In this document: piece by piece, positions 61,698 through 64,000 of the stretch
How the letters are laid out: every line of letters begins with the position of its first letter
How positions within the stretch are numbered: position 1 is the first letter of the stretch
Origin: G965202915 sp965205955
Lineage (GTDB): Bacteria > Pseudomonadota > Gammaproteobacteria > Eutrophobiales > Eutrophobiaceae
DNA length: 64,000 nt
Assembly: GCA_965205955.1 (NCBI GenBank)
Contig: OZ242192.1
Coordinates: 1,364,001-1,428,000 of the forward strand
Direction: 5' to 3'
Notes under the pieces: generated by a model
Told to the model about the DNA's origin: nothing
Databases searched by the model: none
The model's input: only the letters and a program-made list of their open reading frames with translations
Position numbers and translations under genes: made by a program

Positions 61698-63145
61698 AAT
61701 ATACTTCGAATGCCTTCGAGAATATCGGCGCTCTCCGCATCCAGCGCAACGATCTCGGTGATAATCTCTTCCGGCTCGCGTAGCGGCGTTTCCTCGGCCT
61801 TGTTCGGATTTTTCACCGACAAATCAAAACTCGCCGGATCGATGTCCGATTGATTGATCGTCCAGGATTTTTCGGAAGCGGCAAAACTCGCTTGAAGTTC
61901 GACAAATTCCCTAAGATCATTGTCATTGAGTGCATTGGTCTTACCCATGTTGCGACCAGGGTCTAGCTTGTAATACCAGATTTTCCGTGTTGGTGCGCCT
62001 TTTTCAAAGAACAGCACCACCGTCTTCACTCCCGCGCCTATGAAGGTTCCGCCAGGACAATCCAGCACGGAATACAGATTGCAGCTTTCTAACAACTCCT
62101 TCCGCAAGGCGCGGCTGGCGTTGTCAGAATTTGACAGAAACGTGTTCTTGATAACAACCGCAGCCCTGCCGCCCGCCCTCAAGCGTTTGATGAAGTGCTG
62201 GAGGAACAGGAAGGCCGTTTCGCCGGTCTTGATCGGAAAATTCTGCTGAACCTCTTTGCGTTCCTTCCCGCCAAAGGGCGGATTGGCAAGGATCACGTCA
62301 TAGCGATCCTTCTCCTGAATATCGCTGATATTCTCAGACAGCGTGTTGGTGTGGATGATGTTCGGCGCGTCAATGCCATGCAGGATCATGTTCATGATCG
62401 CAATCACGTAAGCCAGGCTCTTCTTTTCTTTACCGTAAAAGGTACAGGTCTGAAGCGTTTGCAGTTGTCTCGTCGTCAGCTCGCCTTTTCGCAAGTAGTC
62501 ATACGACTCACACAGGAAGCCTGCCGACCCTGCCGCACCGTCATAAACGCGCTCGCCGATCTTCGGTTTTACCACCTCAATCATCGCCCGAATCAACGGA
62601 CGCGGCGTGTAATACTCGCCGCCATTGCGCCCGGCATTGCCCATGTTTTTGATCTTGGCTTCGTATAGATGTGAAAGCTCGTGCTTTTCCTTTTGCGAAC
62701 GGAACCGTAGCGCGTCTATCAACTCAAGCGCATCACGAAGGGAATATCCACTCTGGAATTTATTTTTGATCTCGCCGAAAATCTCGCCGATTTTATATTC
62801 GATGGTATCGGGGCTGGTAGCGCGTTGCTTAAACCCTTGTAAATAGTGAAACAGCTTGTGATTCACATAGTCTATCAGGTCATCGCCGGTTAGCGCATTG
62901 TCATGATCAAAGGAGCCATCGGCTTTTCTGGGGGCTGCCCAGTCCGACCAGCGGTGCGGCGCGTCAATGATGAAGTCATAACTCTTGCCAACGAGCTCTG
63001 CCTCCATGGCGCGCTCATGCTCAAGATCGTCCAGATATTTAAGAAAAAGCATCCATGATGTTTGCTCTGTATAATCCAGCTCAGAAGAGCAACCCGCTTC
63101 TTTATGCAGAACGTCATCGATATTTTTAAAGGTCTGTTCAAACAT
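61694..63145 (-). CDS. hsdM: Type I restriction-modification methyltransferase subunit
   Basis: HsdM of about 483 residues from ATG 63145, beginning MFEQTFKNIDDVLHKEAGCS, the classic start of this family. The frame extends to TTG 63199, which overlaps the HTH gene stop; either is possible. The N-terminal helical domain is followed by SAM motif VYDGAAGSAGFLCESYDYL, where most HsdM have DPAAGTGGFL, and catalytic NPPFGGKE. The Gly in place of Pro and SAG in place of TGG are known variants of this subfamily and probably harmless. Confidence 0.93.
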   Translation of the reverse strand: MFEQTFKNIDDVLHKEAGCSSELDYTEQTSWMLFLKYLDDLEHERAMEAELVGKSYDFIIDAPHRWSDWAAPRKADGSFDHDNALTGDDLIDYVNHKLFHYLQGFKQRATSPDTIEYKIGEIFGEIKNKFQSGYSLRDALELIDALRFRSQKEKHELSHLYEAKIKNMGNAGRNGGEYYTPRPLIRAMIEVVKPKIGERVYDGAAGSAGFLCESYDYLRKGELTTRQLQTLQTCTFYGKEKKSLAYVIAIMNMILHGIDAPNIIHTNTLSENISDIQEKDRYDVILANPPFGGKERKEVQQNFPIKTGETAFLFLQHFIKRLRAGGRAAVVIKNTFLSNSDNASRALRKELLESCNLYSVLDCPGGTFIGAGVKTVVLFFEKGAPTRKIWYYKLDPGRNMGKTNALNDNDLREFVELQASFAASEKSWTINQSDIDPASFDLSVKNPNKAEETPLREPEEIITEIVALDAESADILEGIRSIL

Positions 63146-63195
63146 GCTTTTTCTCGCTTCTCTACCTGATTTGGTGGCAGCAATTTCCCATGCGT

Positions 63196-63372
63196 TCAAT
63201 TTTTTGTGGTTTGCCCATCAATCCACTTTTCAATCTCGCGCCGCCGGAACCGCCACGCCCCGCCAACCTTAAAACCGGGTATTTTACCCTCGGCTGCTAG
63301 ACGATAGGCGGTTTTTTCCGTCAGTTTCAGATATGCGGCAACCTCCTTGATGGTCATAATGTCGGTGTTCAT
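63196..63372 (-). CDS. Small excisionase-like HTH protein leading the type I operon
   Basis: A 58-residue protein starting MNTDIMTIKEVAAYLKLTEK, then TAYRLAAEGKIPGFKVGGAW and RFRRREIEKWIDG. This is the MerR/excisionase-like winged HTH (HTH_17) found at the head of many type I operons. The stop (TGA at 63196) overlaps the possible TTG of hsdM. Likely a DNA-binding regulator of the operon. Confidence 0.85.
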   Translation of the reverse strand: MNTDIMTIKEVAAYLKLTEKTAYRLAAEGKIPGFKVGGAWRFRRREIEKWIDGQTTKN

Positions 63373-63769
63373 GGCATTCTCGTTGAAACAGTCTTTATGA
63401 GAAAATATGGAAAAATACAGGAAAATACGATAAATCGCAACCTATGTGCGAAAATCATCAATGCCGACTGTGGTTAAAGCCCTGTGCGCTTAAATTTCAC
63501 CGCCCGTGCGCCTCGCCACCAGACCTGGATTCATGGTGCATAACAAGGCGCTATTAAAATTACTGAACGAGATGAATCAGGAGACCGTCTGCCAAGCTGC
63601 ATGACCAACTGCCGAGACTCCCCTAAAAAATGTGCGAAAAAAGATTGACACTACCGCGAGAAACCTAAAAACTGGAATGAAAACATGCTCTAAATAATCG
63701 ACTTGACAGCATAGTCACTTGTTATGTGTTCCTTTATTGTTTACAACAATATACGCATCTATACTTAAT
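63373..63769. other. Upstream region of the second type I operon, no gene seen
   Basis: A 397-base space, A+T-rich towards 63700-63769. It must hold the promoter for the HTH-hsdMSR operon, but no clear -35/-10 pair stands out. No tRNA or repeat recognised. Confidence 0.4.
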
Positions 63770-64000
63770 CTAGGATTTGTGATTTTCCAGCAGCTTTTGA
63801 GATGGGATACCAAGTTTATTTCCTATCTTCTGTTTGGTTTTGAAATCAACATCATGCATAGCGCAGTGGTCAACAATAAGAAACTTTAATATTTGTTTTG
63901 ATGTTTCAGAAAATCTGTCCTGATAAGTTTCATCGGCAATATTGTCAATCTGAACATTTTTGTTATACCACATTAAAATACCATGTTTTACAAGAAAAGA
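63770..64000 (-). CDS. C-terminal part of an unknown protein, cut by the right edge
   Basis: The frame is open to base 64000. ATG 63973 would give 67 residues, but nine in-frame codons precede it (SFLVKHGIL), so this may be the tail of a longer gene. The sequence (SKQILKFLIVDHCAMHDVDF then KTKQKIGNKLGIPSQKLLE) suggests helical structure; no family recognised. Strongly A+T-rich compared with the hsd genes, so probably another recent arrival in the island. Confidence 0.5.
   Translation of the reverse strand, partial: SFLVKHGILMWYNKNVQIDNIADETYQDRFSETSKQILKFLIVDHCAMHDVDFKTKQKIGNKLGIPSQKLLENHKS

Overview
The window looks like a stretch of gammaproteobacterial chromosome. The core-gene order mnmG-rsmG-parA-parB-atpIBEFHAGDC, the tesA/ybbA/ybbP block, ubiK, a yifB/comM ATPase and lipopolysaccharide inner-core genes (hldD, a family 9 glycosyltransferase, Kdo kinase kdkA) all fit a Gram-negative gammaproteobacterium. 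Genus cannot be read from the sequence alone.

Layout. 1-10259 (minus strand): a type I restriction-modification operon, hsdM to hsdR, split by a SIR2 gene, a HerA-like ATPase gene and a DUF2806 gene; its hsdR carries a one-base frameshift and runs off the left edge. 10400-12212 (minus): yifB and ubiK. 12408-25510 (plus): gamma carbonic anhydrase, mnmG, rsmG, parA, parB, the complete nine-gene F1Fo ATP synthase operon and an exported amidohydrolase. 25496-29557: tesA diverging from ybbA-ybbP, then a GIY-YIG protein. 29725-33481: an A+T-rich type II R-M cassette (TdeIII-like nuclease, methyltransferase, zinc-ribbon protein) beside relics of a type III R-M operon. 33587-36489: msrB, a DUF1223 protein and formate-tetrahydrofolate ligase. 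36740-41552: envelope (LPS core) genes and a DUF2237 gene. 41725-45283: a decayed IS end, then NAD-malic enzyme and a PoxB-like enzyme in one operon (malate to pyruvate to acetate). 45672-57702: four tandem copies of a unit of about 2.8 kb, each with a gene for a 736-788 residue protein built of 47-residue TPR-like repeats behind a conserved N-terminal domain; an IS481-like element sits between copies two and three. 57957-63372: a second type I R-M operon (HTH protein, hsdM, hsdS, hsdR). A partial unknown gene lies at the right edge.

How it works together. The middle of the window is housekeeping (tRNA modification, chromosome partition, energy, envelope, one-carbon metabolism). Both ends and the 30-33 kb pocket are defence material: two type I systems, one type II system, a dead type III system and a SIR2-HerA pair, a type known to give NAD-depleting phage defence. 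The TPR array shares the right-hand island and is the least explained part. Its tandem amplification, repeat-number variation, changing N-termini and conserved IS3-OrfA-like leader frames suggest a rapidly evolving, recombination-driven family.
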